Source: Mytilisepta virgata (lineage: Eukaryota; Mollusca; Bivalvia; Mytilida; Mytilidae). Taken from it: a stretch of DNA of 64,000 nucleotides. Below the pieces are notes generated by a model, which worked only from the letters and a program-made list of their open reading frames with translations, was not told the DNA's origin and did no database searches. This document shows positions 20,940-35,600 of the stretch, piece by piece; within the stretch, counting starts at the first letter, position 1; every line of letters starts with the position of its first letter. The stretch covers positions 97,812,513 to 97,876,512 of the forward strand of contig CM051521.1 in NCBI GenBank assembly GCA_028015205.1, read 5' to 3'. The position numbers and the translations under genes were made by a program.

Positions 20940-23900
20940 ATATTCTAAAATATGTGTTTGTACTACAGGGATAATTTTGTCCCTTTTGGCCTTGCTTCCC
21001 AGGTAATAATGTATTGTTGTAGGACTACTTCATTCATTCTCATTCTGTAGGCCTAATGAACGTTAAATAGTCCAAATCTACTGTACCTATTTTTCAGTTG
21101 GTTATATATTGATTTCATCTATTTACAAAGCACTGTGTGCTGCTTACATAGTAGTGAGAATCATTACTTTCACTTGGAACAGTTAAAATTTTAATTTTGA
21201 TCAAACAATAGAGATATTTAGGATTACTTGATCTGTTGAGTATTGTAAGAGTTACTTCCCATTTGAGTTGCTGCAGGGACACCAGATGATATGGGAGACA
21301 ACTCCCACAAATATGAATAAATTTCTAATTCATATATTTTATTGGTACAAATGTATAAAATCCAAGTAGTATGATTTCAACCAATGACAACACATTTCAG
21401 TTACAACATAACAAATATTAATTAAAAGTATGTACATTGTAAGAGGAGATATTTAATTATTATAACGGAGTTATCACCAATAGAACACTGAATTACAAAA
21501 AAAATCACGACCTTTCAGAACAGTTTATTTTATGCATTCCAAACTCTTCAGATGTACATACTTTAAAGGTATGATTATCAAAATATCATTATTCTACCCA
21601 AATAAATGACATAGAGTATTCATGATGTTATCTTCAAAAAGATATGTCATTTTAAGTCAATGAGGGGCTTTGACATCCTCAGGTAGAACTTCTCCACGTG
21701 GAAACTTTTCTGTCTACAAGGTGTTGATCAGTAAAATAGAGGGATTCTCAATTGTCTATTTTTTCCATTTATGAAAAAGAAAATATAACAATTACTTGAA
21801 ATGTTACTGTTCAACTTCTCCCCAAATATATATATAAATTTCAACTAAAAAATGCAATAATAGTCCATACATTTTACTAAATTTTGGATTCATAATGAAA
21901 AAATCAACATACTTGACAGATAACTGTGTTAGTTATGTACAAATGTAGTACGGTAAACCAAATTTGTTACTTTTACATACTAGATTGAAACTTTTAACAT
22001 CTAGTTTCTATAGCCAAACTCCAAGCCAATAAAGAATCACCATTTTGATACTTTCAAAATGCAGTAATTTTTACATGATCCTTAGGTGGTATCCTTTCAA
22101 AATAATGATTATCTTCAAGGGCCATACAACCGCCTTGGTGCTCTCGTGGTAGCGTTTGGCCTCGACTGCGGAAGGTCGGGTGTTCGATCCCCGGCCGGGT
22201 CAAACCAAAGACATTAAAATTGGTATTTTCTGGTATTCGCCATGCACACGGCATCCAGGAGTAAGAGCAAAGATCTACTAGTTGGCTCGGAGTCAGTATA
22301 ATGTGTCCGAGTGAGGTGATATATCTTCCTGCAGACAGTTACCTCGTGAGCTAGCACATTAAAAACTGGCTCGGCGTGTCGGTCTAGTACAAAGCAAGGA
22401 TCATATTATCATACAAGTTCTCATCCTGATATGCACCTGTCTGCGACTGGACGTTAAACAACAATTCATCCATCCATTAAAGGCCATCCGTACTTAAATT
22501 AAAAAATTTCCAAACCTACTGATCGAATTGAGGCCAAACATAAATGAATGTATAGATAAAATGTCAGCTACAATTTGTGTGTTTTAGATAGAGCTCTGGT
22601 ACTGTGTTGTATTTCAAATATTTATAAAAATGTTCATTTAAAGAACAGACCAACGACGAATGCGTAATTATTGCGAACGGACCGTTACCCTTTTGTGCAT
22701 GATTAGAAATAATAATCGAAACTGTAAAGGAATGGTAACAACTTGGATCACAGATATTTTGGGTTTATTAAATTAAGCTATGTCAATTAAAGCAATTACT
22801 ATATAAAATTAGAAAGTATAGTACATGCACTAACTATTTATTATTATATAATATTGCTGACGATCGTCGGCTCGGAGGTAAAACTGCTAGAAATGTTTAG
22901 TCCACAAATTTAATAGTATAGATAGGGTCTTGTGATGTTTATATGTGTGATAGTATGCCACACAGACCTGACAAATATTTAACATATAACTGTCACAAGA
23001 CCCTAATATTGTGATAATTATACTGAATGTCATTTATTTAAGATAATTAATGAATAATATATACAACCTTTTTATATTGTCAGTGTTCCAAAAAACGTTG
23101 CTCCCTCTGCGATATCATTGTGATGTAATTGGCATGTTGGCATATATTACTGCTGTTGTATGTCGATTCCGATATCACCATAGTTCATATGCAAAATATT
23201 ACAGTAATCAATATCATTGAAGTATAATAAGTACATATTATCAGGTTTTCTGCAAATGTATATCGTAAAATATCAGCCGCGAGACACAATGTGAAGGTTT
23301 GTCGAGCAGCTTATATTTTACAATATTTGTTTTAAGAAAACTTGATGATAAACTTATCCTATAACCGGATGTTTTCCTGATATATTCGGGTCAACGTTGG
23401 GTCAAACATTATGACGTCGCTGATATATTCGAGTCAGCTCATATTAGGGCCGAAATACGGGAAATTCTGAAGGCCTCAGCAGGTCGATATAGCCATAGGG
23501 AAATACGATAATTTACCATATCTGTCTGCAGAGAACCTGATATGTTTATCATATTCTTAAGGGGGAATTTTCTGCTGAAAAACTATAGCTTTTATACATA
23601 TTTCATGTCTTAATATCTTCAAGTTATAACTTGATAACTTTGGGTCATATGACATTGCTGATTATAAAGTCAGGTCATCCTCCATAACGTTAGGACAGGC
23701 TGATTTAAGGATTTTTTTTTTTACAGAATTCTGTAGGGAAAGGGAAATAATAATTCTAGGTGGCCTCTTTGAAAAAGTGATTTATTTCTTGACCATGGAC
23801 CAAAATGACCACAACTACAAATGTACTATAGATGGAAAAGTCAACAATAAGTAAAATATTCTAAAATCATCTCCTGAATGTACTGGGCCAGTTGGAACAA

Positions 23901-26900
23901 AACATTGATACAATGGACTTTAAAAGTCTTAGGGGTCTGGACCTTGGACCAATATGGCCTCCATTAAAAAAAATAGAATAATCTGCATTCAAAATATTTG
24001 AAAATACATGTATTGTCATTCAACAAAACATCTTGGTGGTAAGAACCAAATGATTTGATCCCCTTTCAGAGTTAAATCCAGGAGACAAGATCTTGCACTG
24101 ATACAGTGTACAAGTTCACTTTTACTGAGAAAAAAAATCAAAAAGATTCTGGCACAGATGATGCTCTGCATTTTAGGGTGTTTTATAGATTCTCTTACAA
24201 AAGTATGAGTCACGAATAGCAAATGAAATCCATGTGAGCAATACAGTCCCTTGGGAGCCTCTGGTTATGAAAACCATGTATAAAGAACATGAATTTTTAT
24301 AATAAAAAATAGTATATGTATCTTCCCTGTCATTTTTAGTTTGAAGCAGCATCCTGTTACAGCACCACCGAAAGCCCCTCACAGATTTTTCCCAGCTGGA
24401 TCAGCAGTTATCGACTTTCCCTTTGGAAACATGAATCCCATAGTGGACCTCCTACAGAAAGAAGAAATTTTATTTGTTATGTATTATGCCCCTTGGTGTG
24501 CTGAGTCTGTAGTTGTTAGAGAGGAATATCAGAAAGCTGCCAAATTTATGTTAGATAAGGTAGTATATTTTTACAAAGTGAACACACTATTGCCTGTGCT
24601 TGGTCATATTATTGCTGGGGAAGTCACTTTTGAAAATTTATAGTCTAACAGGGTATTCAAAGTAAATCAAAGCTTTTACAGTAGACAAAAGATACAAAAT
24701 GAAGGAAATTAAGGGAAGGTTAGTTTTTATTGGATAAAGTAGATTTCATTTGTACCTTTCTTCTGTTGAGAAGGAAATAAATTTCATATGCATGACTTTG
24801 TAGTTTAAATTTTATAAAACATAAAACCCAGTTGTTTATGATAACGTAAAAAGAAGAAAGCGCCATTGTAAAAAGAAATAAATAGACTAAACTGAGTAAC
24901 AATAACAGAACAAAATGACCTTAAATATATACATTATAAATTATTTTCCAGATGAAATTTGTTGGTGTTAATTGTTGGTGGCCAGATGGAACCTGTAGAA
25001 ATACATATAAATTTCTCAAATACCCAGAACTATATATTTACCATACAAATCTGGATGGTTTAAGATTTAATGGTAATTATATATTTATGTTACCTTTTTA
25101 GCTCACCTTACAAAGCCATGTGAGCTATTGCCATTACTTTGCGGCCGTCGTCGTCGTTAACATTTCAGATTTTGATTATCTCCCCTGAAACTACTGGGCC
25201 AAATGGAACCAAACTTTGCAGGAATGATGTACTAAAGGTCCTCTATGAAATTCTTCTTTTAATTTTGATTGGACGAAAAACATGGCCACCATGGGCAGTT
25301 CTTCTTTCTGATTGGCTGAAACTTAAAAAATCATCTTCTCAGAAACAACAAGTACAAATGATTTGTGAGTTAATACAAATGATGTTTGTGAGGTCCTGTA
25401 CAAAGATTCCTCATTTAGTATTGATTGGGCGAAAAACATGGCCACCATGGGCAATTCTTGTTTCTGATTGGCTGAAATTTGAAAAATCATCTCCTCTGAA
25501 ACTACAAGTGCAAATGATTTGTAATGTGATACAAAGGATGTTTGTGAGGTCTTCTACAAAGATTCCATCATTTCAACTTGATTGGGCAAAAAACATGGCC
25601 ACCATGGACAATTCTTGTTTCTGATTCTCTGAAATTTAAAAAATCATCTCTGAAACTACAAGTGCAAATGTTGTGTAAGTTGATACAAATGATGTCTGTG
25701 AGGTCTTCTATAAAGAATCGTCATTTCGACTTGATGCAGCAGAAAAAATGGCCACAATGGGCAATTCTTGTTTCTGATTGGTTGAAACTTTAAAAATCAT
25801 CTCCTCTGAAACCACAAGTGCAACTGATTTGTAACTTGGTACAAATGATGTTAATGAAGTCCTCTACAAATTTTCTTCATTTTATTTTGATTGGTCGAAA
25901 AACATGGTCGCCTTGGGCAGTTCCTGTTTCTGATTGGGTGTAATTTTGAAAAATTTATCTCCTCTTTTTGACTTGATCCGGCAAAAATCATGGCTGCCAT
26001 GGGCAATTCTTGTTTCTGATTGGTTGAAACTTCCTGAAATCTTTCCTGAAACTAATAAGTGCAGATCATTTGTAACTTGGTTTTGAAGTCGTCTACAAAT
26101 AGTCCTTATTTTATCTTCATTGTTTGAAAACCATGTTCGCCATGGACAGTTTGTGTTTCTGGTTGGCTGTAATTCGAAAAATCATCTCCTCTGAAACTAC
26201 AAGTGCAAATGATTTGTAACTTGACTTTTAAAAGATTTTTTTTTAGATTTTCTACCAAGATCCCTATTTATTACTTGATCCAGCAAAAATCATGGCTGCC
26301 ATGGGCAATTCTTGTTACTGATTAACTGAAACTTTAAAAATCTTCTGTCCTGAAACTATAAGTGCAAATGATTTGTAACTTGGTACAGATGATTGTTGTG
26401 AAGTCCTCCACAAAGTATGCTCAAATCTTCTTGATATTGCTAAAACATTGCCATTGGCAATTTTTGTTTCCAAATAGGACAAATCCAAAGCTTTGTTAAT
26501 TGGTAAAAATGATGTGTTTGAGGTCTTCTACAAAGATTTATTGTTTCATCTTCAAAGGGCAAAGTAGATATGCTAGTCTTTAAATGAGATTTTTTGGACT
26601 ATTTGTAAACCAGGTGAGTGATACAGGCTCCTAGGAGACTCTGGTTTATCATACTGGTTATACTCCTTCCATACATTTTACATGTATATTGAGTGTGTAA
26701 AATGTGTTTGTATTCTGTCAAATGTTGAAAATTTTGAATTTCAGTTTGTGACCGAAACTCCTCTTTCATTTTAATATTGTGCATTTTATTTATTTATTAT
26801 ACCTTAGATATATTTTTCTATAATAAATACATGCACAATAATTTCACTATTTTTAACATTTTCAGTGATTTAACTATTTTCCCCGGTCACCGGTCAATAG

Positions 26901-29094
26901 TTTCCAAACTATTTTCCCTCAAAAAACTATTTTCCCTCTTCAAGTTACGTTGTTTCGCGGATTTTTAATCCCGGGCACGGGATTGGCTGGGAGGTTTTAG
27001 CCGACCCGTTCGGAAGCTCCCGCGTTATAGGTTATCGTCAATGCTGAATCCCGAGATGTAATTAAGTATTTAGAAAAAGGGATATGTCATGGTGAGAACA
27101 TGAATTTAAAAAAAAATAATGGACTCTGTCACACGATCATGCATCTCGGGTACGTACACATGACTTAAATTTTGCCTTAATTATCTCTTGTGTTTCTTTC
27201 GGTATAATAAAACACTTACTGACTGAGTAGTCGGGGAATAGTAAGTTTATTGTCCCTCTGAACAACTATTGCCCCTCGGCGTTGCCTCGGGGCAATAGTT
27301 GTTCCTCGGGACAATAAACTTACTATTCCCCTCTTACTCAGTCAATAAGTATATAATATACATGTAGTATTGTCATACACTATACACTACAAGAAGGTTT
27401 TAGAATTTTGATTTTCAAAAATTTGTCCACCAAGGTTGAATTTAGAAAATTGTGAATTCAAGCTTTTGAAATTCAATTTATGCATTTTATTTTTATACAA
27501 TATTGTCATACATGCCACTGTATAGAGATGTGCAATAAGGTTTTAGAATTTTGATTTTTAAAATATTAGGACCACATGGATTGAATTTAAAAAACTTAGA
27601 ATTTTGACTTGTGACATAAAATCCTCTTATTTTTCAATTTATGCATTTTATTTTTTCTACAGTATTTTCATACACTGCATGTTGATGTTTGATAAGGTCT
27701 AGAATTTTGATTTTCAAAAATTGGGGATCAAATGAGGTGTTAATATTTTTTATTTTGGGTAAGTATCTGAACTACTTCTGTTGTTACAGAGATCACTATT
27801 GATTCCAACAGTAGCTTTAATTCTAGTTGGATTTGTAAAAACATGGGTTTATCTAACATTTATATATATTGTAATCTGAATATATAACCAACTGGTTTAG
27901 TTGGAGTTTTATACAAGTTTCAGCACATTTGGCTATTTCGTGGCGGCATAACCAAATGTAACATAGTTCAGTTTTTATGTTGGTCATAGTCATAATCTGA
28001 TTTTTTCAGGCATCCCTACAGCTGATGAAATTGTTAAATTTGCGGAAGATATCTTATATCCTGTAACATTACTACACTCCATTGAAAGTATAAATAATTT
28101 TACAGCTTTACATGATGTAAGTTGGTAGATGTAGTTTTTAACAGAAGTAGTGTTGCCTTATTCATTGGAACAAACATGGGTAATATAATTTTCTTTTTAT
28201 TTGTGGACTTTGTTGGGGAATTATTACATGTGTGCTTCATTGAATCTTGGGAATATTATTGGTTTCAGTATTAACAAAAGATAATAAAAAAATGAAATTA
28301 TTTTTGTATTTAATTCAAAGTGTAATACACTGTTTTATTGATATCTCAATAAAATATTATTTTTTAATTGTGTACAGTATTATACATGTAACAACTACAC
28401 CTCCAGAGATTGCAGGGATTAAGGTTTTTATGCATGAAATAACCGATTTGGTTATGAGGACACTTTCGCCAAGATACGTAAATGAGAAAAATATTGACTA
28501 AAACAAAAATCAGCATAGAATTTATAGATTACAATCTGTATTTTTGTAACTAAACTTAATATTAATATGACAGTTAAAATGATAATGAAATAAATCAAAA
28601 GTCTTTGAATAAAAAAAGTTCCTGAAAAGTGTTATTATAAATTAATGTTTTTGGAAAATGTATATTCTGTGTACACTTTTTAAAAATAATGCAATGCCAT
28701 AATTTTTGGCCCTACATGAAACTAATGTTATATTACTCAAATAAATATTTATGTTTATTTTAACCAATAGAATTATTATATTAGAATTGTTGCTTTATTT
28801 ACAGAATATCGTGATAGGACATTTCGACATGTCGACACCAACACCACCAGGCTATAAGAACTATAATATAGCAGCTATGAAGATGATAGAGCAAGGTGAG
28901 ATCTAATATTGGAGGAGCCTGTATATGCATGTCTTATTGAAAGTATAACTTGTAACAGCCAGATTATGTTTAGTTTTTTTTTCCAAATTTATCCATTATC
29001 AGTTGCTTACTTTTTATGGAGGCATTTTATGGTAGTTGAGAATTTGAAATTGATGATATAAACACACCGTTGTTTTTTATACCCCACGCAACGA

Positions 29095-29130
<36 letters not shown>

Positions 29131-29623
29131 CGTCTGTCCGTCAGTCCGTCCGTCCGTCAGTCCGTCCGTCAGTCCTGTTCTTGTCACTGCAACTCCTCTG
29201 TAACCGCTTGACGGATTGCTTTCATATTTAGTAGGATTGTTGGTTATGATGTGTATATGTGCATACTATACCACCATATTGATTGGATAATTTTTGTGGG
29301 AGTTGTGGGACTTAGACTATTTTCAGTTAAAATACCAAAGTATCATCTTGTCACTGCAACTCCTCTAAAACCGCTTAATGGATTGCTTTCATATTTGGTA
29401 GGATTGTTGGTCATGATGTGTAGATGTGCATACTTTACTGCCTTATTGATCCGATTAATTTTATTTCAGTTATTGGACTTAGACTATTTTCAGCTAAAAA
29501 AGCAAGTATCATCTTGTCACTGCAACTCCTCTGAAATCCCTTAATGGATTGCTTTCATATTTGGTAGGATGGTTGGTCATGATGTTTAGATGTGCATACT
29601 TTACTGCCTTATTGATCCAATTA

Positions 29624-29677
<54 letters not shown>

Positions 29678-32600
29678 TGTCCGTCCGTCAGTCCGTCAGT
29701 CCTGTTTCTTGTCATCGCAACTCCTCTCAAACCGCACAACAGAATTTCACGAAACCTTTTTAGATAATAAGGACATACTATGTAGTTGTGCATATCGACA
29801 GGAAATTGCGTTTCAATTTTTTTTCTAGGAGTTACACCCCTTTGAACTTATATACTTTAATGTACTACTACAACAGTTTGTCATCGCAACTCCTCTCAAA
29901 CCACACAACAGAATTTCATGAAACCTTTTCAGATAATAAGGGCATACTACGTAGATGTGCATATCGACAGGAAATTGCGATTCAATTTTTTTTCTAGGAG
30001 TTACACCCCTTTGAACTTATATACTTTAATGTACTACTGCAACAGTTTGTCATCGCAACTCCTCTCAAACCACACAACAGAAATTCATGAAACCTTTTCA
30101 GATAATAAGGACATACTACGTAGATGTGCATATCGACAGGAAATTACGATTCAATTTTTTTTCTAGGAGTTACGCCCCTTTGAACTAATTTACTTTAATG
30201 TACTACTGCAACAGTTTGTCATCGCAACTCCTCTCAAACCACACAACAGAATTTCATGAAACCTTTTCAGATAATAAGGACATACTACGTAGATGTGCAT
30301 ATCGACAGGAAATTACGATTCAATTTTTTTTCTAGGAGTTACGCCCCTTTGAACTAATTTACTTTAATGTACTACTGCAACAGTTTGTCATCGCAACTCC
30401 TCTCAAACCACACAACAGAATTTCATGAAACCTTTTCAGATAATAAGGACATACTACGTAGATGTGCATATCGACAGGAAATTACGATTCAATTTTTTTT
30501 CTAGGAGTTACACCCCTTTGAACTTATTTGCCTCACTATACTATTACTGTTGACTACTCTCGCTTGGAATTTAAATTTCCCAATATGCTGCCATTCAAAT
30601 TAGGATAAATATGTGAAGGTAAGCATTTGATTGTGTTCATTTTACTTGTGAAGTGAGATTTTTTTTCTCCAGTGACAATATGAAGACGTGGGGTATGTGA
30701 GCGTGCTCACAAAGGTTCTTTAATTTTAACAAAAATATAACTAATGTACTTATAAAAGTAATGTAAACATGTTTAGTTGACCAGTAAAAAATATATGAAA
30801 TACACGGTAACCAAGTTAGAAAAATATAAAAAATTGATAGTTATTCTCTAGATCCCTTGCTTTTGTTAAAGAGGTTATGGAGGAGATTGGCACAATGATA
30901 CACACTAATGACATTTTGATAAATGAAATGGTGTAATTGTAAACTTGGAGAAATTGATATAAAACACTATTCAGTCAATTCAGTTTTTGTAATTTCAGAT
31001 CATCTCCAACCAGTTAGATTCAGTATAGTAAATAAACCATTATTATCAAGATTGTTAGGGATGAATGATACAAAACAGTTCATTCTACTTAATTTCAATG
31101 GATCATATGTAAGTACCTTACACATTTTACCTGAGTTTAGTAGGAAATCAATTTTTTACAATACCTCTCTAGGATCCAAATAAGTATTGAGGGTTTGGTA
31201 GCCAACTGTTGTCCCAGGTTTTAACATTTGGTAGCCCAGAGAAGAAACTGGTTGCCCAGACTTTAAAAAAAAAAAAAAACATAAATTTTTGTTGACAAGA
31301 GGCATACAATATGATACTGATGAAAGTTACTAATTTTTTATTCAATAACATATCATAATGAATAGCAAATCTCATCAACAAATGGGAACACATCCTGTTA
31401 GGGGATGTTAATATGTTCTGTATCACTATAAGTAAAAATCAATACAGAAATGGGAAGAAGAGGATTTGGAATTTTTCTGCTTATTTTGATCCCTGCTTCT
31501 TAAAATATGCATACTATAGTATGTTGAGCAATTTTAAGAAGCATAAAGTACCACTATTTAATATTCACAGATCCTTTTATGTTATCTTTGTTTCAAGTTA
31601 TTGTTACAGTTCAGTGGATAGCAAATAATGATGCTTTTGATCATATATTTTCAGATCTATTCAGTTAGATGTATGTATTATATTTCAAGGAATTATAAAA
31701 TGTAGAATCAACATCCAATTGTCAATATACAACCGTTAATACTGAATAAAAGTGTATACCACATTTTTTTTCTGTGACAGGAAGATTTGGGGAATATAGC
31801 GTATCTTGTTTGATAAGGTGGTCTATTTTCATGTAGAAGGTGGTTAAATCTTAATCCATGTATGAAATAACAAAAAATCAACTTTTACAACAACATCATG
31901 TTTGTTTTTTTTGGTTATGAGAAACTTTAGGAAAAAGGCTTTCATGATTATATTTTTTTATCTAAATATCATATATTTTTTAAAAACAATTTTGTAGGTA
32001 TATCCAATAAATAATAATTTTACAGTAAAAAGTATAGTGAAGTGGATAAATGCACACAGGTATGAGGTGAGAAAAATGTATGATTTAAGTCTAGGTTTAA
32101 TAACCAGTATTTTAGTAAAAAAAATAATTTATCATGCAGGATTCAATAAAAAAAATAAATTCAGAGCCTAATAAATACTGATGTCATTGATATTAATTAT
32201 TGGATGGTATCTGTAATATGTCTTTGTAGAATGGGACTATCTTTGGCAATTATTAATGCATTTTGACTTCATATAATAAAAGAAGAGGTCTGGAATATTA
32301 TTGTAAACATTTCTTATACCAATATGATGAATGTGCTGAACTTCATGACTGGACAAAAGTTTTTCTATTTTATAAAGTATATATGTAACACTGATACTTA
32401 AGAAGATATGGTTTCATTTATTTCAAATCATATTTATAGTCTTCAGGGCAAAAAAAATCTATTATTATCCATGTAGCTTTCAAAAAGTAATTGTACTTTC
32501 ACTACTTAAAAGTTTTGCATATTTGAAGACATTTATTTCAAACTGCATACTGGTAATTTTTGATCTAATAATTTATGTAATTGATGTGAATCTTTTTAAA

Positions 32601-35600
32601 AATAAAAAATTCAAAGTAAATTTAATAGAAGACTTCAAATTTTGTTCTTGGGTTATGTAGTGAATCAAATTTCAATCAATATTGAAGTCAGAATTGCATA
32701 CAGATGTAAATTGTTACCATATTTTATAGAAAAAAACATGAGTAGAAATTGATCAAATGCTATTTTGTAGAACCTAGTGAAATGGATATCTGTTCCAGGA
32801 CACAAGAGTCTCCAATTTTCTACCCTGATAAGCAGGGGACCAGCTTTAATAGTGTTTGCTCCTGTAAATAGACTTCATTCTGTCAGCTTTTATTATCTTC
32901 TTGTAAGTTTTTTTTATTATAGGATTGGTGACTTAATATCAAGGGTTTATAATTACTGGACATATCTGGTGTTTGGAGAAAAATGTTTGCCTGTAAAAGT
33001 AGCTGAACTTTGCTGTGTTAAAACTTAAAAAAGTTCATTTATTTATACCATAAAAAGTCTTAGACCACATTTATGCACATCCAATTTTGGCCCTCAATAT
33101 TATGCCAGGGCAGTAAGTTGAATGGTTGTTTCCAATGACATTCATATTTCACAAAGAAAGGCTAAAATGACTTAAAATACTCGACTGAAATTTGTTATGG
33201 TATTTATTTCAAGACTGTTCTACATGTTAAGACTGTACAAGTAAAGAATGTACATATTTAGAGGGGTGTTATATTTTACCTCAATTATGCCTAGAGTTTT
33301 TAGCTCACCTTGCCAAAGGCAATGTGAGCTTTTGTCATCACTTGGCATCGGTCGTCTGTCCGTCTGTAAACTTTTAAATTTTCATCTTCTCCTCTGAAAC
33401 CCCTGGACTTTGCCTGTAGCTTCTATGGAAGGTCCTTCACAAAATTTGCATAAATCATACCGGTCCGTGAAACAAAATGGCCATCATGAACATTTAAATC
33501 TTCTGATTGGTCGAAATAACTTCTTCTCCTCTGAAACCGTAAAGCCAAGTGAACTGATTTTTGGTATGGAGCATCTGTGAAAGGTCATTTACAAAGTTGG
33601 CACAAATCATCCCGTCCATGAAACAAAATGGCCGTCATGAGCATTTACTTGTTCTGATTGGTCGAAACTTAAAACTTTTACTCCGTAAAGCCAAATGATT
33701 TTTGGTAACGAGCATCTATGGAAGGTCCTTTACAAACTTTGCATAAATCTTTCTCCTCCATGAAACAAAATGGCCACCAGAAACCTGTATATGTTCTGAT
33801 TGGTTGAAATTTAAAACTTCTTCTCTGAAACCCTTTGGCCAATGAACTTATACTTGGTATGAAGCATTTATAGAAGATCATTTACAAAGTTTCCAGAAAT
33901 AAATCTAGTCTTTCAAATCAAATCAAAAGTTTGTGACTGCCAGGTGAGCAATTCAAGCTCAGCCCACTGAGCCTCTTGTTTTAATTCATTATTAATTTTA
34001 TTAAGACTATCAAATTTTTATTTAAATGCTTTCCCCATTCTTACAATAATTTCAGGACATGCATTGCTTAGAGTAATAAAATTTTCTGTATTATTTTACA
34101 GTTAAAAGAATTAGTGCTACAATATAAAAACTGTGAGAATAGAACATTTATAGTATTGTTACAAAACCTTGTCAAAAGACAGAGATATGAAGCTATGAAT
34201 TCAGTGGTGCTACCAAAAGATTGTCATCCTCCTGTTATCAACAACATGTCGTGTTGTGTTACACTGTTTCATCAGCAGCATATTTGTGAACTTTGTAATC
34301 GGAATTTCAATTCCAGAATTAAAAGTACATGTAAATTTTCTCCATCAGAAGACATTCCAGGAAGTGGATTTGCAAACTATAAAGCTCCGTCTTGTCTGGA
34401 TTCGTATCAACATTATAATATTAATGAATATCGGACATTAACATGTAAACAATGTGATTCTTTTTCTAGTCATTCCTGTAGTACTAGGCATAGTACTGAT
34501 CCCTATGTAAACAAACTTGTTAATAATTTTTCTAAGTCAAAATGTAAACGTCTTTCATTTCAAAAGTCTCTTTATCTAGACTTGGAAGAGAAGATTTATA
34601 ACCATGATGTAGACAGAGATCCAGTTTTAGATGATTTTACGGGCTTTAAATGTCGTAATAATAAAACAGTTAGTGTTGTGTTATTGGATAAGAGTAAACA
34701 CCAGGCATTTTTAGACAGACTTGGAACCTATATGCCAGAGGAGAGCAATATATCTGTGTCTGTGATAATAGATAAACAAGTACGAATATGTTACATTATA
34801 CAATGTATATCAATAAAAATATAGCAATGTAACTTGTATACTAAATGAACAAATGATAAAGGGTTAGTGTGCGGTAAGGATTTAGACATTGATGGGATCT
34901 TGAACTGTTAAAATCTCATTGTTTTGCTCATTAAGGCTAGTTATTTGAAATTTTAGGCCTTAAATCTTCATTTTTTTCATTGTTTTTTTTAGTTTTCCAT
35001 TTTATATGTGGCTTATTAACCATTATATGCCCATTTGAAAGCTAATAACCCATTGTCGTTTGTTTACATTATGTAACATGCCTCTTATAAATGTGTAAGA
35101 GTTTTATTGTTTAATAGACTTCATCAGTTGACATTTTATATTCCAGTTATTGTTCTTGACATTACCTACATGCATTTCTGTGTCATCGATGAGAATAAAT
35201 CTAAAATAATTATCATAAAATTGTCTTATAAGTAGGAAGGTCTCATGAGTAGTTCAAATTAATTTCACCTGGGTCATCTTGCTTAATTCTGAAAAATTGA
35301 AAGAAATTGTATAAGAATTGTAATATTAAAAAACCAAAAGGAAAATTTAAAAAGCATTGAGATTTCCCAGTAAAAAGAAAATTTATTTTACAGAATGAAG
35401 TCCAACATCTTCTCAGGGAGCCATTTTCAAAAGTTAATATTGGTGAGTACTTTTTACCAAATTTTAATCCAAATTTTAAGAATTGTAATTGTTGAATCAA
35501 ATGTCTATTTATATAATTATCACTATCAGAAGAGTTTGTCATGTTGATATTGTAATCAATGAATGAAGAAACAGAATGTATTCAGATTTTGAGATAACTA

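Noticed and set aside
25271..25612. Repeated GCCACCATGG, a perfect vertebrate Kozak consensus
   Set aside because: It is part of the element's core unit (AACATGGCCACCATGG); the frames that follow are repeat sequence.
25139..25793. 161- and 71-residue open frames with repeated peptides
   Set aside because: They lie inside a Helitron-like core-repeat element and repeat the same peptide every 50 residues; no start or domain support.
29549..30166. Several similar open frames of 69-82 residues
   Set aside because: Products of the 169-bp tandem array; the period is not a multiple of three.
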